Position numbers and translations under genes: made by a program
Shown here: piece by piece, positions 35,423 to 45,871 of the stretch
Layout: the number at the start of each line of letters is the position of its first letter
How positions within the stretch are numbered: position 1 is the stretch's first letter
Source: an uncultured Porphyromonadaceae bacterium
GTDB lineage: Bacteria > Bacteroidota > Bacteroidia > Bacteroidales > Muribaculaceae
Assembly (NCBI GenBank): GCA_947175265.1
Contig: CAMWMD010000007.1
Location: 27,337-91,336, forward strand
Direction of reading: 5' to 3'
Length of the DNA stretch: 64,000 nucleotides
Notes under the pieces: model-generated
The model's database searches: none
The model's input: the letters and a program-made list of their open reading frames with translations, nothing else
What the model was told of the DNA's origin: nothing

Positions 35423-35539
35423 TTATCCTTGACGCTGTTTAAATTTCGGGTTCTTCTTGTTGATTACGTATAATCTTCCTTTTCGGCGCACAATCTTGCT
35501 GTCAGCTGTGCGCTTCTTTACTGATGCTCTTACTTTCAT
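35423..35539 (-). CDS. rpmJ: 50S ribosomal protein L36, cysteine-free type
   Basis: 38 residues: [20 protein letters not shown] followed by [18 protein letters not shown]. This is L36 with its typical length and KxRQG end. The zinc-ribbon Cys/His residues of the C+ form are all replaced, so it should not bind zinc. It lies between infA and rpsM, the usual place. Confidence 0.96.
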   Translation of the reverse strand: MKVRASVKKRTADSKIVRRKGRLYVINKKNPKFKQRQG

Positions 35540-35556
35540 TATTGTGTGTCGGTTTT

Positions 35557-35775
35557 TTATTTGTATCTGAAGGCGATACGCCCTTTGCTAAGATCGTAGG
35601 GACTCATCTCTACCCTTACCTTGTCGCCGGGAAGTATCTTTATATAGTGCATTCTCATCTTTCCTGAGATATGGGCCGTGATTTCATGCCCGTTCCCAAG
35701 CTCTACCTTGAACATCGCGTTGCTCAGGGCCTCGAGAATCACTCCATCTTGTTCGATTGCAGCTTGCTTTGCCAT
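35557..35775 (-). CDS. infA: Translation initiation factor IF-1
   Basis: 72 residues, S1/OB fold. IF-1 occupies the A site during initiation. Signatures: [33 protein letters not shown] and [15 protein letters not shown]. It follows map by 14 nt. Confidence 0.98.
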   Translation of the reverse strand: MAKQAAIEQDGVILEALSNAMFKVELGNGHEITAHISGKMRMHYIKILPGDKVRVEMSPYDLSKGRIAFRYK

Positions 35776-35789
35776 TATTTATTATCTTT

Positions 35790-36593
35790 TCAGTCAGTTG
35801 TTTGTTCCTCGCGGAGAGGTCTCTCTCCTAAAGCAGCCTCGATATAGCTGAAGGTGGTCAGTATCTCAGGTCCCTCGGGCCTGATTACTATGGTGTGCTC
35901 GTAATGTGCCGAGGGTTTTCTGTCGCGGGTGCGGCATTCCCACCCGTTATCCTCAATCACCACATTCTTGCTCCCCATATTGATCATGGGCTCTATCGCT
36001 ATGCACATACCTGATTTCAGCACAGGCCCGATTCCGCGTCTGCCGAAATTCGGCACTTCCGGATCCTCGTGCATGCTCGCGCCGATACCATGTCCGCACA
36101 TCTCCCTCACGACACTGTAGCCGGCTCGCTCGCAGTAGGTCTGGATGGCATTGGAGATATCTCCTATCCTCTTCCCGGCCTTGGCAGCCTCGATTCCGAC
36201 ATAAAGGGATTCCTTGGTCGTCTTCAGGAGACGGGCCACTTTCTCGTCAACGTCTCCTACCGGGAAAGTATAGCAACTGTCGCCGTTGAAACCGTCAAGC
36301 TCCACGACACAGTCTGTGCCGATCACGTCTCCCTCCCTGAGTTCATAACCCGAGGGGAAACCATGGACAACGGTCTCGTTGACCTCTATACACAATGTCC
36401 CGGGGAAGCCATGATAACCTAAGCAAGCGGGTTTACCCCCGTTATCGAGGATAAACTCCCTTGCTATGGTGTCAAGTTTCCGAGTAGTGATTCCGGGAGC
36501 CACCCAACGGGCCACCTCCCCGAGCGTACGGCTCACAAGATCGCATGCCGCACGCATCTTCTCTATCTCTTCAGCTGTCTTTATATAGATCAT
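35790..36593 (-). CDS. map: Methionine aminopeptidase, type I
   Basis: 267 residues, M24A family. It removes N-terminal Met from nascent proteins using two metal ions. Ligand motifs: YHGFPGTLCIEVNETVVHGF, IGTDCVVELDGFNGD (Asp ligands; quoted short), CGHGIGASMHEDPEVPNFG (His, His) and AIEPMINMG (Glu), with a final Glu in SAHYEHTI. It is in the conserved secY-map-infA order. Confidence 0.97.
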   Translation of the reverse strand: MIYIKTAEEIEKMRAACDLVSRTLGEVARWVAPGITTRKLDTIAREFILDNGGKPACLGYHGFPGTLCIEVNETVVHGFPSGYELREGDVIGTDCVVELDGFNGDSCYTFPVGDVDEKVARLLKTTKESLYVGIEAAKAGKRIGDISNAIQTYCERAGYSVVREMCGHGIGASMHEDPEVPNFGRRGIGPVLKSGMCIAIEPMINMGSKNVVIEDNGWECRTRDRKPSAHYEHTIVIRPEGPEILTTFSYIEAALGERPLREEQTTD

Positions 36594-36614
36594 TTACTTA
36601 CTGAACGTGACTGG

Positions 36615-37952
36615 TTAAAAAGCACCGCTCCCTGTCGTACGCCCCTTGATGCGGCCATCTTTCATGAGGCCGTCGTAGTGACGCATGAGCAGGTGGCCTT
36701 CCACAATCCTCAAAGTGTCAAGGATGACACCTACCATAATCAGAAGCGACGTGCCTCCGAAGAAGGCTGCGAACTGACGGTTGAGACCGCATACATGCGC
36801 TATGGCCGGAAGAATTGCCACGATACCGAGGAATATTGAACCCGGCAAAGTGATTCTCGACATGATGGAGTCAAGATATTCCACGGTCGGCTTGCCGGGC
36901 TTGATGCCGGGGATGAAGCCGTTGTTGCGTTTCATATCCTCTGCCATCTGTGCCGGACGCACGGTGATTGCGGTGTAGAAGTATGTGAATGCCACAATCA
37001 TGAGGAAATACACTAAGTTATACCAGAAACCATACATGTCGGTAAAAGCGCCGAAGAATCCGGTCCTCTCAGTGCTGAAGCCAACCAAAGTGACGGGGAT
37101 GAACATGATTGCCTGGGCAAAGATGATCGGCATCACTCCGGCAGCGTTCACTTTCAATGGGATGTACTGGCGTGCCCCACCATATTGCTTGTTACCCTGG
37201 ATGCGCTTTGCATACTGCACGGGCACCTTGCGTGTACCCTGTACGAGAAGCACGGCACCGGCGATTACGGCCACCAGGATGATAAGTTCCACAAGGAAAA
37301 TCACAAGACCACCACCTGCTGAATTCATGAGGCGACCTGTGAACTCCTGAATGAGGGCCTCCGGGAGACGCGCCATGATGCCGATGAGGATGATGAAGGA
37401 TATACCGTTGCCGATTCCCTTCTGGTCAATCCTCTCGCCAAGCCACATGATGAACATGGAGCCGGCGGCAAGCACGACGGTCATATATGCCACGGTCAAC
37501 GGGCCCATATCCACATAACCACCCGCTGACTTCACCTGATAGGATAGGTTGAGCAGATAGGCGGGACCCTGAAGAACCAGGATGAGCACTGTAAGATAGC
37601 GGGTGTACTGGTTAAGTTTCATACGTCCGCTCTCCCCTTCCCTCTGCATCTTCTGGAAAGCCGGAAGAACCATACCCAACAACTGAATCACGATTGACGC
37701 AGTGATATAGGGCATGATGCCGAGCGCGAAGATGGAGGCCTGTGAGAATGCACCTCCCGAGAACATATCGAGAAGCTGCATGAGGCCATCGGAAGTGAAG
37801 TTCTTCAGAGCCATCAGGTCGTCAGGATTGATACCCGGCAAGACCACATAGCACCCGAAGCGGTAGATGATCACAAGCAGAAGGGTTATGCCTATCCGCT
37901 TGCGAAGATCCTCTACACTCCAGATATTTTTAATTGTCTGTGTAAATCCCAT
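36615..37952 (-). CDS. secY: Preprotein translocase subunit SecY
   Basis: 445 residues with ten predicted membrane helices; the central pore of the Sec translocon. Family markers: YRFGCYVVLPGINP in helix 1, a plug-region segment MLDMFSGGAFSQASIFALGI (shortened), YAKRIQGNKQYGG (C4/C5 region) and RVIEGHLLMRHYDGLMK near the C-terminus (the first residue is approximate). It follows rplO by 6 nt, as in most bacteria. Confidence 0.98.
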   Translation of the reverse strand: MGFTQTIKNIWSVEDLRKRIGITLLLVIIYRFGCYVVLPGINPDDLMALKNFTSDGLMQLLDMFSGGAFSQASIFALGIMPYITASIVIQLLGMVLPAFQKMQREGESGRMKLNQYTRYLTVLILVLQGPAYLLNLSYQVKSAGGYVDMGPLTVAYMTVVLAAGSMFIMWLGERIDQKGIGNGISFIILIGIMARLPEALIQEFTGRLMNSAGGGLVIFLVELIILVAVIAGAVLLVQGTRKVPVQYAKRIQGNKQYGGARQYIPLKVNAAGVMPIIFAQAIMFIPVTLVGFSTERTGFFGAFTDMYGFWYNLVYFLMIVAFTYFYTAITVRPAQMAEDMKRNNGFIPGIKPGKPTVEYLDSIMSRITLPGSIFLGIVAILPAIAHVCGLNRQFAAFFGGTSLLIMVGVILDTLRIVEGHLLMRHYDGLMKDGRIKGRTTGSGAF

Positions 37953-37958
37953 TGTTGA

Positions 37959-38405
37959 TTATTTTTTGCTTACTGAACCACCTGCGGCAGCTATTGCCTC
38001 CTCGGCCTTCTTGGAGAAGGCGTCGGCCTGAACCTCAAGGGCACGACCGATTGCTCCGTTGCCAAGGATCTTCACAGGCTTACCCTTGGGGGCGAGACCT
38101 GCTGCGCGAAGGTCGTCAACAGTAATTTTTGTGAGGTTCTGAGCCGCTGCCAAAGCCTCGAGAGCATCAAGGTTGATGGCTTTGTATTCAACTCGGTTAA
38201 TGTTCTTGAAACCGAACTTCGGCACACGTCTCTGAAGGGGCATCTGGCCACCCTCGAATCCCACTTTGTGCTTGTAGCCTGAACGAGACTTCGCACCCTT
38301 GTGTCCGCGGGTGGAAGTGCCGCCGTAGCCGCTGCCGGGGCCGCGGCCGATTCGCTTGTTGCTCTTGTTGCTGCCGGGTGCCGGCTGTAGATTATGTAGT
38401 TCCAT
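37959..38405 (-). CDS. rplO: 50S ribosomal protein L15
   Basis: 148 residues. The N-terminal Gly-rich rRNA-binding extension is visible ([20 protein letters not shown]), followed by [18 protein letters not shown]. It is a late assembly protein contacting 23S rRNA. It lies 15 nt after rpmD. Confidence 0.98.
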   Translation of the reverse strand: MELHNLQPAPGSNKSNKRIGRGPGSGYGGTSTRGHKGAKSRSGYKHKVGFEGGQMPLQRRVPKFGFKNINRVEYKAINLDALEALAAAQNLTKITVDDLRAAGLAPKGKPVKILGNGAIGRALEVQADAFSKKAEEAIAAAGGSVSKK

Positions 38406-38420
38406 TTGCTTGCTGTTGGT

Positions 38421-38600
38421 TTAGAGTTGTGTGACTTCTACAAGATGGCTCACAGCCTTTACCATACCGCGGATTGAGGGGCAATCCTCCTTCACTACTG
38501 TATGATTCATTTTTTTGAGGCCGAGAGCGTCGAGTGTGCGCTTCTGTACTGCCGGGCAGTTGATGCGGCTCTTGATCTGCTTGATTGCTATCTGTGCCAT
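38421..38600 (-). CDS. rpmD: 50S ribosomal protein L30
   Basis: 59 residues, read directly from the sequence: MAQIAIKQIKSRINCPAVQK, then RTLDALGLKKMNHTVVKED and a C-terminal VSHLVEVTQL. This matches L30 in length and the LGLxKMN motif. It lies between rpsE (12 nt) and rplO. Confidence 0.97.
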   Translation of the reverse strand: MAQIAIKQIKSRINCPAVQKRTLDALGLKKMNHTVVKEDCPSIRGMVKAVSHLVEVTQL

Positions 38601-38612
38601 TGCTTACGCTTT

Positions 38613-39131
38613 TTATCCGTTAAACACTTTTTCAACTGCAACCCCGCGGTTCTGTGCCACCTGTGCCGGGCTTCTCATCTCATCGAGAGCCGCGATGGTA
38701 GCCTTAACGAGGTTGTGGGGGTTTGACGAACCCTTGCTCTTTGCAAGGACGTCGGTGATGCCTACGCTCTCGAGAACCGCACGCATAGCGCCACCGGCCT
38801 TAACACCGGTACCCTCTGATGCAGGCTTGAGGAATATGCGTGAGCCACCGAACTTGGCACTCTGCTCGTGGGGAATGGTACCCTTATGAACAGGAACCTT
38901 GATGAGGTTCTTCTTCGCAGTCTCAACACCTTTGGCGATGGCTGCCGTAACCTCGTTGGCTTTACCGAGGCCCCAGCCGATCACACCATCTTCATTACCT
39001 ACCACCACGATGGCAGCAAAACTGAAAGCACGGCCACCCTTGGTAACCTTTGTCACACGGTTGATGGCGACAAGACGGTCTTTCAGTTCCAAATCATTTG
39101 TAGATTTTACTCTATTGTTTCTCTTTGCCAT
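38613..39131 (-). CDS. rpsE: 30S ribosomal protein S5
   Basis: 172 residues; decoding-fidelity protein. dsRBD-like N-terminal part: [19 protein letters not shown] then [19 protein letters not shown]. The C-terminal domain has [19 protein letters not shown]. It lies 9 nt after rplR. Confidence 0.98.
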   Translation of the reverse strand: MAKRNNRVKSTNDLELKDRLVAINRVTKVTKGGRAFSFAAIVVVGNEDGVIGWGLGKANEVTAAIAKGVETAKKNLIKVPVHKGTIPHEQSAKFGGSRIFLKPASEGTGVKAGGAMRAVLESVGITDVLAKSKGSSNPHNLVKATIAALDEMRSPAQVAQNRGVAVEKVFNG

Positions 39132-39140
39132 GATTTTCGA

Positions 39141-39482
39141 TTAAAATTTAAGACCGGCCTCGCGTGCTGCATCAGCCAATGATTTTACTCTGCCGTGGAA
39201 AAGATAGCCGTTACGGTCGAACACTACCTCTGTGATTCCACTTTCCAACGCTTTCTTCGCTACGTCTGCACCTACACGGGCAGCGACCTCAATCTTAGTG
39301 CCTCCCTCGAGCCCCTTGGAAGAGGATGCTACAAGAGTGCGGCCTGCGAGGTCGTCGATAAGCTGTACATAGATTCCCTTGTTGCTGCGGAACACGCTCA
39401 TACGGGGACGTGACGCTGTGCCGGAAATCTTACCGCGGATGCGGGTTTTGATCTTATTTCTTCTTGCTATCTTGGATATCAT
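39141..39482 (-). CDS. rplR: 50S ribosomal protein L18
   Basis: 113 residues; 5S rRNA-binding protein of the central protuberance. Signatures: [38 protein letters not shown] and [20 protein letters not shown]. It lies 17 nt after rplF. Confidence 0.98.
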   Translation of the reverse strand: MISKIARRNKIKTRIRGKISGTASRPRMSVFRSNKGIYVQLIDDLAGRTLVASSSKGLEGGTKIEVAARVGADVAKKALESGITEVVFDRNGYLFHGRVKSLADAAREAGLKF

Positions 39483-39499
39483 TGTCTTCCTGATTTTAA

Positions 39500-40054
39500 T
39501 TATTTAGCATTTGCTGACTTACCCGACTTGCGACGAATAATCTCACCAACAAACTTGATACCTTTACCCTTGTAAGGCTCGGGCTTGCGGAGTGAACGGA
39601 TCTTGGCGCATACCTGTCCGAGAAGCTGCTTGTCGGCGCTCTCAAGGATGATGAGCGGGTTTTTGTTGCGCTCGGTCTTTGCCTCTACCTTCACCTCTTT
39701 GGGAAGTTTGATATAGATAGCGTGTGAATAACCCAATGAAAGCTCCAATACCTGACCTGTGGATGTGGCACGATAACCTACACCTACCAGTTCCATCTCT
39801 TTCTTGTATCCCTCAGATACGCCTACAACCATGTTGTGGATGAGGGCACGGTAGAGACCATGCATCGCACGGTTCTCACGCTCGTCGTTCGGGCGCTTCA
39901 CCTCGAGTTGGTTACCCTCCTGCTCTACTGTGATGACAGGATTGATCTCCTGTGAAAGCTCCCCCTTCGGGCCTTTCACTGTCACTACGTTGTCTTTTAC
40001 CTGTACGGTTACTCCAGCAGGTATCTCTATGGGTGCTTTACCTATTCTTGACAT
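39500..40054 (-). CDS. rplF: 50S ribosomal protein L6
   Basis: 184 residues, two-repeat L6 fold near the GTPase centre. Signatures: [32 protein letters not shown] and the C-terminal [20 protein letters not shown]. It lies 18 nt after rpsH. Confidence 0.98.
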   Translation of the reverse strand: MSRIGKAPIEIPAGVTVQVKDNVVTVKGPKGELSQEINPVITVEQEGNQLEVKRPNDERENRAMHGLYRALIHNMVVGVSEGYKKEMELVGVGYRATSTGQVLELSLGYSHAIYIKLPKEVKVEAKTERNKNPLIILESADKQLLGQVCAKIRSLRKPEPYKGKGIKFVGEIIRRKSGKSANAK

Positions 40055-40072
40055 ATTGAATACCTCCTTCTA

Positions 40073-40471
40073 TTAATATACGTAACACAATACCTCGCCG
40101 CCGATCTTACGCTCTTTGGCTTCCTTGTTTGTCATGACTCCGTGTGATGTGCTGAGGATTGCGATGCCGAGGCCGTTCAATACGCGCGGCATATCCTTGT
40201 AGCCTGTGTACTGACGGAGACCCGGACGAGACACGCGGTGAAGGTTCTTGATGGCGCTCACCTTGTCTACCGGATCATACTTGAGGGCGATCTTGATGGT
40301 GCCCGACGGAGTGGGTCCCTCTACGAATTTGTAGTTGAGGATGTAACCCTGCTCGAAAAGGATCTTCGTGATCTCCTTTTTCATTTTTGAAGACGGAATC
40401 TCCACCACACGGTGTCCCGCGTGGATGGCGTTTCTCAATCTTGTCAAATAATCTGCTATTGGATCAGTCAT
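40073..40471 (-). CDS. rpsH: 30S ribosomal protein S8
   Basis: 132 residues; binds 16S helix 21. Signatures: MTDPIADYLTRLRNAIHAGH and the C-terminal GLGIAILSTSHGVMTNKEAK. In E. coli S8 represses the spc operon by binding mRNA. Here it is preceded by an unusually long (180-nt) spacer with strong hairpins, which could be its own control site. Confidence 0.98.
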   Translation of the reverse strand: MTDPIADYLTRLRNAIHAGHRVVEIPSSKMKKEITKILFEQGYILNYKFVEGPTPSGTIKIALKYDPVDKVSAIKNLHRVSRPGLRQYTGYKDMPRVLNGLGIAILSTSHGVMTNKEAKERKIGGEVLCYVY

Positions 40472-40651
40472 TGCTTTGATTGTTAAATTGATTCAGATTT
40501 TCCGAACAATATTTAATTTTCATTTCTCTCTTGGGTCGGTTTTCTCACATGCGTATTTATGCGAGAAAGATTGGAGACTTCCCCAAAGTGCTGATACACT
40601 TCGGAGAGAGTCACCAATTCTTATAACGTTGACAATACAAATTTATTGTAT
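40472..40651 (-). promoter_or_regulatory. Structured 180-nt spacer between rpsN and rpsH
   Basis: Three consecutive inverted repeats: 40571-40617 (TTGG-t-GACT / AGTC-t-CCAA enclosing CCGAAGTG / CACTTTGG with a TATCAG loop), 40541-40568 (TTTCTC..CAT / ATG..GAGAAA) and 40634-40652 (AATACAA / TTGTATT) at the rpsN stop. There is no ORF here. It looks like a regulatory RNA element (translational control or processing) rather than a terminator, because no U-tract follows. Confidence 0.5.
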
Positions 40652-40954
40652 TTACCAGCTCGCTTTTTTCACACCCGGAATAAGGCCGGCAGACGCCATC
40701 TCACGGAACTGAATCCTGGAGATGCCGAACTGACGCATATATCCTTTGGGACGGCCGGTGATCACGCATCTGTTGTGAAGACGCACCTTGGAAGCATTCT
40801 TCGGAAGCTTCTGGAGCTTGGTGAGCGCCTCGTAGTCGATGTTGCCATCGGCATCTGCAAGCGCCGCCTTCTTGAGGGCTGCCTTCTTCTCCGCGTATTT
40901 CTCAACCATCTTCTGGCGCTTTACCTCGCGGGCTTTCATTGATTCTTTTGCCAT
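40652..40954 (-). CDS. rpsN: 30S ribosomal protein S14, C-minus long form
   Basis: 100 residues. The C-terminal signature [20 protein letters not shown] and [13 protein letters not shown] identify S14. The length and lack of CxxC pairs place it in the zinc-free class. It lies 5 nt after rplE. Confidence 0.98.
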   Translation of the reverse strand: MAKESMKAREVKRQKMVEKYAEKKAALKKAALADADGNIDYEALTKLQKLPKNASKVRLHNRCVITGRPKGYMRQFGISRIQFREMASAGLIPGVKKASW

Positions 40955-40959
40955 AGCTC

Positions 40960-41508
40960 TTATTTTTCGTGTTTGAAGGGAAGTCCGAATTTCTTCAGGA
41001 GGGCGAAGCCTTCCTCATCTGTGGGTGCTGACGTCACGAATGTGATGTTCATACCCTGAAGTTTCGGCACATTGTCGATGTTGATCTCCGGGAAGATAAT
41101 CTGCTCCGTGATGCCGAGGGTATAGTTGCCTCTACCGTCAAGCTTGGAGTTGATGCCCTTGAAGTCGCGGATTCGGGGCAAGGCCACCTTCACCAGACGC
41201 TCCAGGAACTCATACATCTTATCCTTTCTAAGAGTGACCATCGCTCCGATAGGCATTTTCTTACGGAGCTTGAAGTTGGAGATATCCTTCTTCGAGAGAG
41301 TGGGGACGGCTTTCTGGCCCGTGATGGCTGTAAGCTCGTTGATCGCTGTCTCGATAAGTTTCTTATCCTGAGTGGCAGCTCCGAGACCCTGATTGATGAC
41401 AATCTTCTCAAGGCGGGGTACCTGCATCACACTCGAATAGTTGAACTCCTTCTGGAGCTCGGGCACTATCCTTTCCTTATAGTCTTTGCCAAGTGTTGTC
41501 TCGCTCAT
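40960..41508 (-). CDS. rplE: 50S ribosomal protein L5
   Basis: 182 residues; 5S rRNA and P-site tRNA contact. Signatures: [54 protein letters not shown] and [19 protein letters not shown]. Its ATG touches the rplX stop. Confidence 0.98.
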   Translation of the reverse strand: MSETTLGKDYKERIVPELQKEFNYSSVMQVPRLEKIVINQGLGAATQDKKLIETAINELTAITGQKAVPTLSKKDISNFKLRKKMPIGAMVTLRKDKMYEFLERLVKVALPRIRDFKGINSKLDGRGNYTLGITEQIIFPEINIDNVPKLQGMNITFVTSAPTDEEGFALLKKFGLPFKHEK

Positions 41509-41828
41509 TATTTAATCTCCTCTCCTGATTTCTTAGAATAACGTACCAATTTTCCGGCCTCGTCGCGTCTGCGGCCCACGCGGGTGGGCTTACCGGTCTT
41601 GGGGTCTACCACATTCAGGTTTGAAATGTGGACAGGCGCCTCGATTTTCACGATTCCTCCCTGAGGATATTTCGCGTTGGGCTTCATGCTTTTAGACACA
41701 ATGTTGATGCCCTCCACGAGTGCACGCTGCTTCTTGACGAGCACTTCGAGCACACGCCCTGTCTTGCCCTTGTCGTCGCCGGCATTGACATAGACAGTGT
41801 CGCCCTTCTTTATATGGAATTTTGCCAT
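41508..41828 (-). CDS. rplX: 50S ribosomal protein L24
   Basis: 106 residues from [20 protein letters not shown]. The KOW motif ([14 protein letters not shown]) identifies this assembly initiator protein. The frame is open to 41885, but that extension overlaps rplN and is not L24-like, so 41828 is preferred. Confidence 0.97.
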   Translation of the reverse strand: MAKFHIKKGDTVYVNAGDDKGKTGRVLEVLVKKQRALVEGINIVSKSMKPNAKYPQGGIVKIEAPVHISNLNVVDPKTGKPTRVGRRRDEAGKLVRYSKKSGEEIK

Positions 41829-41856
41829 TGTTTCTTCTCTGTTTTTGTTGTTGACA

Positions 41857-42222
41857 TTAAAGTACCTCGGGTGCGAGTGACACAATCTTCATGTTGGTCG
41901 CACGAAGCTCACGGGCCACCGGGCCGAAGATACGGGTACCGCGGATTTCACCTGCGTTGTTAAGCAAAACGCATGCGTTGTCGTCAAAGCGGATGTAGCT
42001 GCCGTCGGGACGGCGGATCTCCTTCTTTGTGCGCACAACCACTGCCTTTGATACTGTTCCTTTCTTCACATCAGAAGAGGGGATCGTGCTCTTGACAGTC
42101 ACCACGATGATGTCGCCCACAGATGCGTAGCGACGGCCTGTGCCGCCGAGCACGTGGATACAGAGCGCTTCCTTAGCGCCGCTGTTGTCTGCTACTGTTA
42201 GACGTGATTCGGTCTGTATCAT
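41857..42222 (-). CDS. rplN: 50S ribosomal protein L14
   Basis: 121 residues; forms bridges with 16S rRNA. Signatures: [32 protein letters not shown] and [14 protein letters not shown]. It lies 2 nt after rpsQ. Confidence 0.98.
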   Translation of the reverse strand: MIQTESRLTVADNSGAKEALCIHVLGGTGRRYASVGDIIVVTVKSTIPSSDVKKGTVSKAVVVRTKKEIRRPDGSYIRFDDNACVLLNNAGEIRGTRIFGPVARELRATNMKIVSLAPEVL

Positions 42223-42224
42223 AA

Positions 42225-42485
42225 TTACTTAACTTTTTCAATGATTTCCACAAGTCTCCATCTCTTAGTCTTGCTCAACGGACGGGTCTCCATGAGGCGT
42301 ACGGTATCACCTACAGAGCACTCGTTGTTCTCATCGTGAGCATGATACTTCTTTGTCTTGTTGACAAACTTTCCATAGATCGGGTGCTTCTCTTTCCACT
42401 TGATCTCGACCGTGATGGTCTTGTCACATTTGTTGCTTGAAACAACCCCAATTCTTTCTTTTCTCAAATGACGTTTCTCTTCCAT
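42225..42485 (-). CDS. rpsQ: 30S ribosomal protein S17
   Basis: 86 residues, OB-fold primary binding protein. Signatures: [38 protein letters not shown] and [20 protein letters not shown]. It lies 23 nt after rpmC. Confidence 0.98.
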   Translation of the reverse strand: MEEKRHLRKERIGVVSSNKCDKTITVEIKWKEKHPIYGKFVNKTKKYHAHDENNECSVGDTVRLMETRPLSKTKRWRLVEIIEKVK

Positions 42486-42508
42486 TTTTCTTCAAATACT
42501 TTTTGGGA

Positions 42509-42730
42509 TCAGTTGTTTTCTACAGGTGCTTCTGCCTTGGCAGCAAGTTCCTTCTGGCGCAACACAGTCTTCATGCGGGCAATCTCCCTGCGATCTTTAG
42601 TGATCTTTGAGGGATTGTCGATGGGAGATATCGCGTGCGCTACTTTCAATTCACGATAAGCCTTCTCGCTTGCCTCAATCTGGGCACGCAGTTCCTGAAT
42701 GCTTAATTCCTTGATTTCTTCCTTTTTCAT
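42509..42730 (-). CDS. rpmC: 50S ribosomal protein L29
   Basis: 73 residues, two-helix protein near the exit tunnel. Signatures: EIKELSIQELRAQIEASEKA, HAISPIDNPSKI and REIARMKTVLRQKEL. It has a short acidic tail. It lies 23 nt after rplP. Confidence 0.96.
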   Translation of the reverse strand: MKKEEIKELSIQELRAQIEASEKAYRELKVAHAISPIDNPSKITKDRREIARMKTVLRQKELAAKAEAPVENN

Positions 42731-42753
42731 ATCGTTTGTATTATCTTGGATGA

Positions 42754-43185
42754 TTATACGTTCTGGCTGGGATCATAGTCGCGGCGTACCACGAACTTTG
42801 TGATCACAGGAAGCTTCTGGGCTGCCAGACGGAGCGCCTCCTTGGCGATGTCGTAGCTTACACCCTCCACTTCGATGAGGATACGGCCCGGAGTAACGGG
42901 AGCCACATAGCCCTCCGGGTTACCCTTACCTTTACCCATTCGCACCTCGGCCGGCTTCTTGGTGATAGGCTTATCCGGGAAAATCCTGATCCAGATCTGA
43001 CCCTGACGCTGCATGTAACGGGTCACGGCAACACGGGCAGCCTCGATCTGACGACCGGTGATCCACTTGGGCTCGAGTGTCTTGATGCCGAACGATCCGA
43101 ATGCAAGCTGATTGCCCCTCTGGGCCTCACCTTTCATGCGTCCTTTTTGCGAACGGCGGTATTTGGTCTTCTTAGGTTGTAACAT
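42754..43185 (-). CDS. rplP: 50S ribosomal protein L16
   Basis: 143 residues; supports A-site tRNA near the peptidyl-transferase centre. Signatures: [39 protein letters not shown] and [20 protein letters not shown]. It lies 15 nt after rpsC. Confidence 0.98.
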   Translation of the reverse strand: MLQPKKTKYRRSQKGRMKGEAQRGNQLAFGSFGIKTLEPKWITGRQIEAARVAVTRYMQRQGQIWIRIFPDKPITKKPAEVRMGKGKGNPEGYVAPVTPGRILIEVEGVSYDIAKEALRLAAQKLPVITKFVVRRDYDPSQNV

Positions 43186-43200
43186 TGTCTGTCTGCTTTA

Positions 43201-43932
43201 TTAACGGTTGTTGTTCTTCTTGTTGCGGAAACCGCCCTTGCGACCGCCGCCCTGAGGACGACCTGTCTCCTTCTGGCCGATGGCGTAAGCCGGAGCGAGC
43301 TCCTTCTTGCCATAGATCTCACCACGGCAGATCCATACCTTGATGCCGATGATACCTACCTTTGTGAGTGCCTCTACAAGAGCATAGTCGATATCGGCAC
43401 GGAGTGTGTGGAGAGGTGTACGGCCCTCCTTGAACATCTCGGAACGAGCCATCTCGGCGCCGTTGAGACGACCGCTGACCTGAACCTTGATACCCTCGGC
43501 ACCCATACGCATTGTGGACGCAATGGCCATCTTCACAGCACGGCGATATGCAACCTTATTCTCAATCTGGCGTGCGATGTTGGTGGCGACGATCTCAGCG
43601 TCAAGCTCGGGACGCTTGATCTCATGGATGTTGATCTGAACATCCTTGTCGGTGAGTTTCTTCAACTCATCCTTCAGATCGTCGACATCCTTACCGCCCT
43701 TACCGATTACCATGCCGGGACGGCTGGTGCAGATAGTGACGGTGACCATCTTGAGCGTACGCTCGATAATGATTCTTGAAACGCTTGCCTTTGCAAGACG
43801 AGTGCGGAGATATTTACGGATCATTGAATCCTCAAGAAGAGTGTCACCGTATTTCTTTCCGCCATACCAGTTGGAGTCCCAACCGCGGATTACACCAAGA
43901 CGGTTGCTGATTGGATTAACTTTCTGTCCCAT
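43201..43932 (-). CDS. rpsC: 30S ribosomal protein S3
   Basis: 243 residues; KH domain at the mRNA entry tunnel. Signatures: [35 protein letters not shown] (KH GxxG), [13 protein letters not shown] and [13 protein letters not shown]. The basic Gly-rich tail is usual in this phylum. It lies 7 nt after rplV. Confidence 0.98.
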   Translation of the reverse strand: MGQKVNPISNRLGVIRGWDSNWYGGKKYGDTLLEDSMIRKYLRTRLAKASVSRIIIERTLKMVTVTICTSRPGMVIGKGGKDVDDLKDELKKLTDKDVQINIHEIKRPELDAEIVATNIARQIENKVAYRRAVKMAIASTMRMGAEGIKVQVSGRLNGAEMARSEMFKEGRTPLHTLRADIDYALVEALTKVGIIGIKVWICRGEIYGKKELAPAYAIGQKETGRPQGGGRKGGFRNKKNNNR

Positions 43933-43939
43933 CTTTCAA

Positions 43940-44344
43940 TCAAGCTTTTTCATTATTAATAGAGTCGACAAACAATGTCACGTGGTTTGAACGCTTGCGG
44001 ATTCTGTAGCCGCGGCCCTGCGGAGCCGGACGGAGACGTTTGAGCATCGGAGCGCAGTCTACGAAGACTGTCTTCACATAAAGCTCGCCGGCCTCAGCCT
44101 TGCGTTCGTTCTTCTGCTCCCAGTTGGCGATGGCCGAGCGGAGAAGCTTCTCCACCCTGCGAGCAGCCTCCTTATTGGAGAACTTCAGGATGCCGAGAGC
44201 CTTGAATGCTTCCTGGCCGCGGATCATATCCACGACGAGGCGCATCTTGCGGGGCGATGACGGCACATTATGCAGCTTAGCGAAATATTCGCTCTTGCGA
44301 GCCTCTTTGATGGCATTCGCTGCTTCTCTTTTTCTTACACCCAT
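43940..44344 (-). CDS. rplV: 50S ribosomal protein L22
   Basis: 134 residues; its beta-hairpin lines the exit tunnel. Signatures: [31 protein letters not shown] and [20 protein letters not shown]. It lies 49 nt after rpsS. Confidence 0.98.
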   Translation of the reverse strand: MGVRKREAANAIKEARKSEYFAKLHNVPSSPRKMRLVVDMIRGQEAFKALGILKFSNKEAARRVEKLLRSAIANWEQKNERKAEAGELYVKTVFVDCAPMLKRLRPAPQGRGYRIRKRSNHVTLFVDSINNEKA

Positions 44345-44393
44345 TGTATTTTATTTGCTATTTTTAAGACTGATAAAAATTGCACGGCCTCAA

Positions 44394-44663
44394 TTATTTC
44401 TTCTTGTTGCCTGCATGACCGCGGAATGTGCGTGTCGGAGCGAACTCGCCAAGCTTATGCCCTACCATGTTCTCTGTAACATAGACGGGGATGAACTTGT
44501 TGCCGTTGTGCACTGCGAAAGTGTGGCCTACGAAATCAGGCGAGATCATTGACGCGCGGCTCCAGGTCTTGATGACCGACTTCTTGCCGCTCTCGTCCAT
44601 GGCTGCAACCTTCTTCTCCAGCTTCACACTGATAAACGGTCCTTTTTTAAGCGAACGACTCAT
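44394..44663 (-). CDS. rpsS: 30S ribosomal protein S19
   Basis: 89 residues; 30S head protein with S13. Signatures: [59 protein letters not shown] and RGHAGNKKK. It lies 21 nt after rplB. Confidence 0.98.
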   Translation of the reverse strand: MSRSLKKGPFISVKLEKKVAAMDESGKKSVIKTWSRASMISPDFVGHTFAVHNGNKFIPVYVTENMVGHKLGEFAPTRTFRGHAGNKKK

Positions 44664-44684
44664 AACTGTCTTCTTTTAATCAAA

Positions 44685-45557
44685 TTATTTTTTCCTTCTT
44701 TCAATGATATACTTCGAAGAATGCTTCTTCGGTGAGCGGGTCTTCAGGCCCTTTGCATAGAGGCCTGTGCGTGAACGGGGATGTCCACCTGACTGACGGC
44801 CCTCGCCACCACCCATCGGGTGATCAACAGGGTTCATTACCACACCACGGTTGTGGGGGCGGCGTCCCTGCCAACGGCTGCGGCCGGCCTTACCACTCTG
44901 CTCCAGCGCATGGTCGGAATTGCCGACAACGCCTACTGTAGCACGACAGGTCAGAAGCACCTTGCGGGTTTCTCCGGAAGGCAATTTGATTATCGCATAG
45001 TCTCCCTCGCGGGATGTGAGCTGTGCAAACGTGCCGGCTGAACGTGCCATTGAGGCACCCTGACCGGGACGAAGCTCGATACAATGGATGAGTGTACCTA
45101 CAGGAATCTTCGCCAAGGGAAGGCAGTTGCCTACCTCGGGAGCGGCGTTCTCACCGCTGAGCACCACCTGGCCTACCTCAAGCCCGTTGGGGGCGATCAT
45201 GTAAGCCTTCTGGCCATCCTGATAGTAAAGGAGGGCGATTCGGGCCGAACGGTTGGGATCATACTCGATGCTCTTGACCGTTGCGGGCACATCATCGTTC
45301 GTCCTCTTGAAGTCAATGAGACGCAATTTTCTCTTGTGGCCACCACCACGGTAGCGGGTCGAGAGCTGACCCTGAGTGTTGCGGCCGCCAGTGGAGCGCT
45401 TGCCCACTGTAAGAGATTTTTCTGGCGTGATTTTCGAGACTTTCTTAACCTTCACGGCTCCCTCTTTGGGGGTTTCAATGGCGATCTCGTTGCGGAACAC
45501 ACCAATAATCTTGTGTCTTTGCCCGGGAGTTACGGGCTTGAATTTTCTTACTGCCAT
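44685..45557 (-). CDS. rplB: 50S ribosomal protein L2
   Basis: 290 residues; needed for subunit association and peptidyl transfer. Signatures: [37 protein letters not shown] and the C-terminal [20 protein letters not shown]. It is about 15 residues longer than typical L2. The extra length is a basic insertion around residues 24-42 ([20 protein letters not shown]). Confidence 0.98.
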   Translation of the reverse strand: MAVRKFKPVTPGQRHKIIGVFRNEIAIETPKEGAVKVKKVSKITPEKSLTVGKRSTGGRNTQGQLSTRYRGGGHKRKLRLIDFKRTNDDVPATVKSIEYDPNRSARIALLYYQDGQKAYMIAPNGLEVGQVVLSGENAAPEVGNCLPLAKIPVGTLIHCIELRPGQGASMARSAGTFAQLTSREGDYAIIKLPSGETRKVLLTCRATVGVVGNSDHALEQSGKAGRSRWQGRRPHNRGVVMNPVDHPMGGGEGRQSGGHPRSRTGLYAKGLKTRSPKKHSSKYIIERRKK

Positions 45558-45562
45558 CGTTT

Positions 45563-45853
45563 TTAAATGTTGCTATAATAGTCTATGGTTTGTCCTTCTG
45601 CCACGGTCACGTAAGCCTTCTTGAAGGCCGGTCTCTGGCCGCGGATGAGCCCTCCCTTGGTGTAGCGCTGTTTGCGCTTGCCGGCGTAAAGGGCTGTGTT
45701 CACTTTCACGACGCGCACATTGTAGAGCTTCTCAACAATGTCTTTGATCTGAAACTTATTGGCGTCGGGAGACACAGCAAATGTGTAGCAATTCTGCTTC
45801 TCGCTGTAGGCGGTAGCCTTCTCTGTTACGATCGGTTTAATCTGTATATCCAT
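45563..45853 (-). CDS. rplW: 50S ribosomal protein L23
   Basis: 96 residues; docking site at the tunnel exit for SRP and trigger factor. Signatures: [40 protein letters not shown] and [20 protein letters not shown]. It lies between rplD (18 nt) and rplB. Confidence 0.98.
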   Translation of the reverse strand: MDIQIKPIVTEKATAYSEKQNCYTFAVSPDANKFQIKDIVEKLYNVRVVKVNTALYAGKRKQRYTKGGLIRGQRPAFKKAYVTVAEGQTIDYYSNI

Positions 45854-45871
45854 TTTCTATATCTCCTTTGT

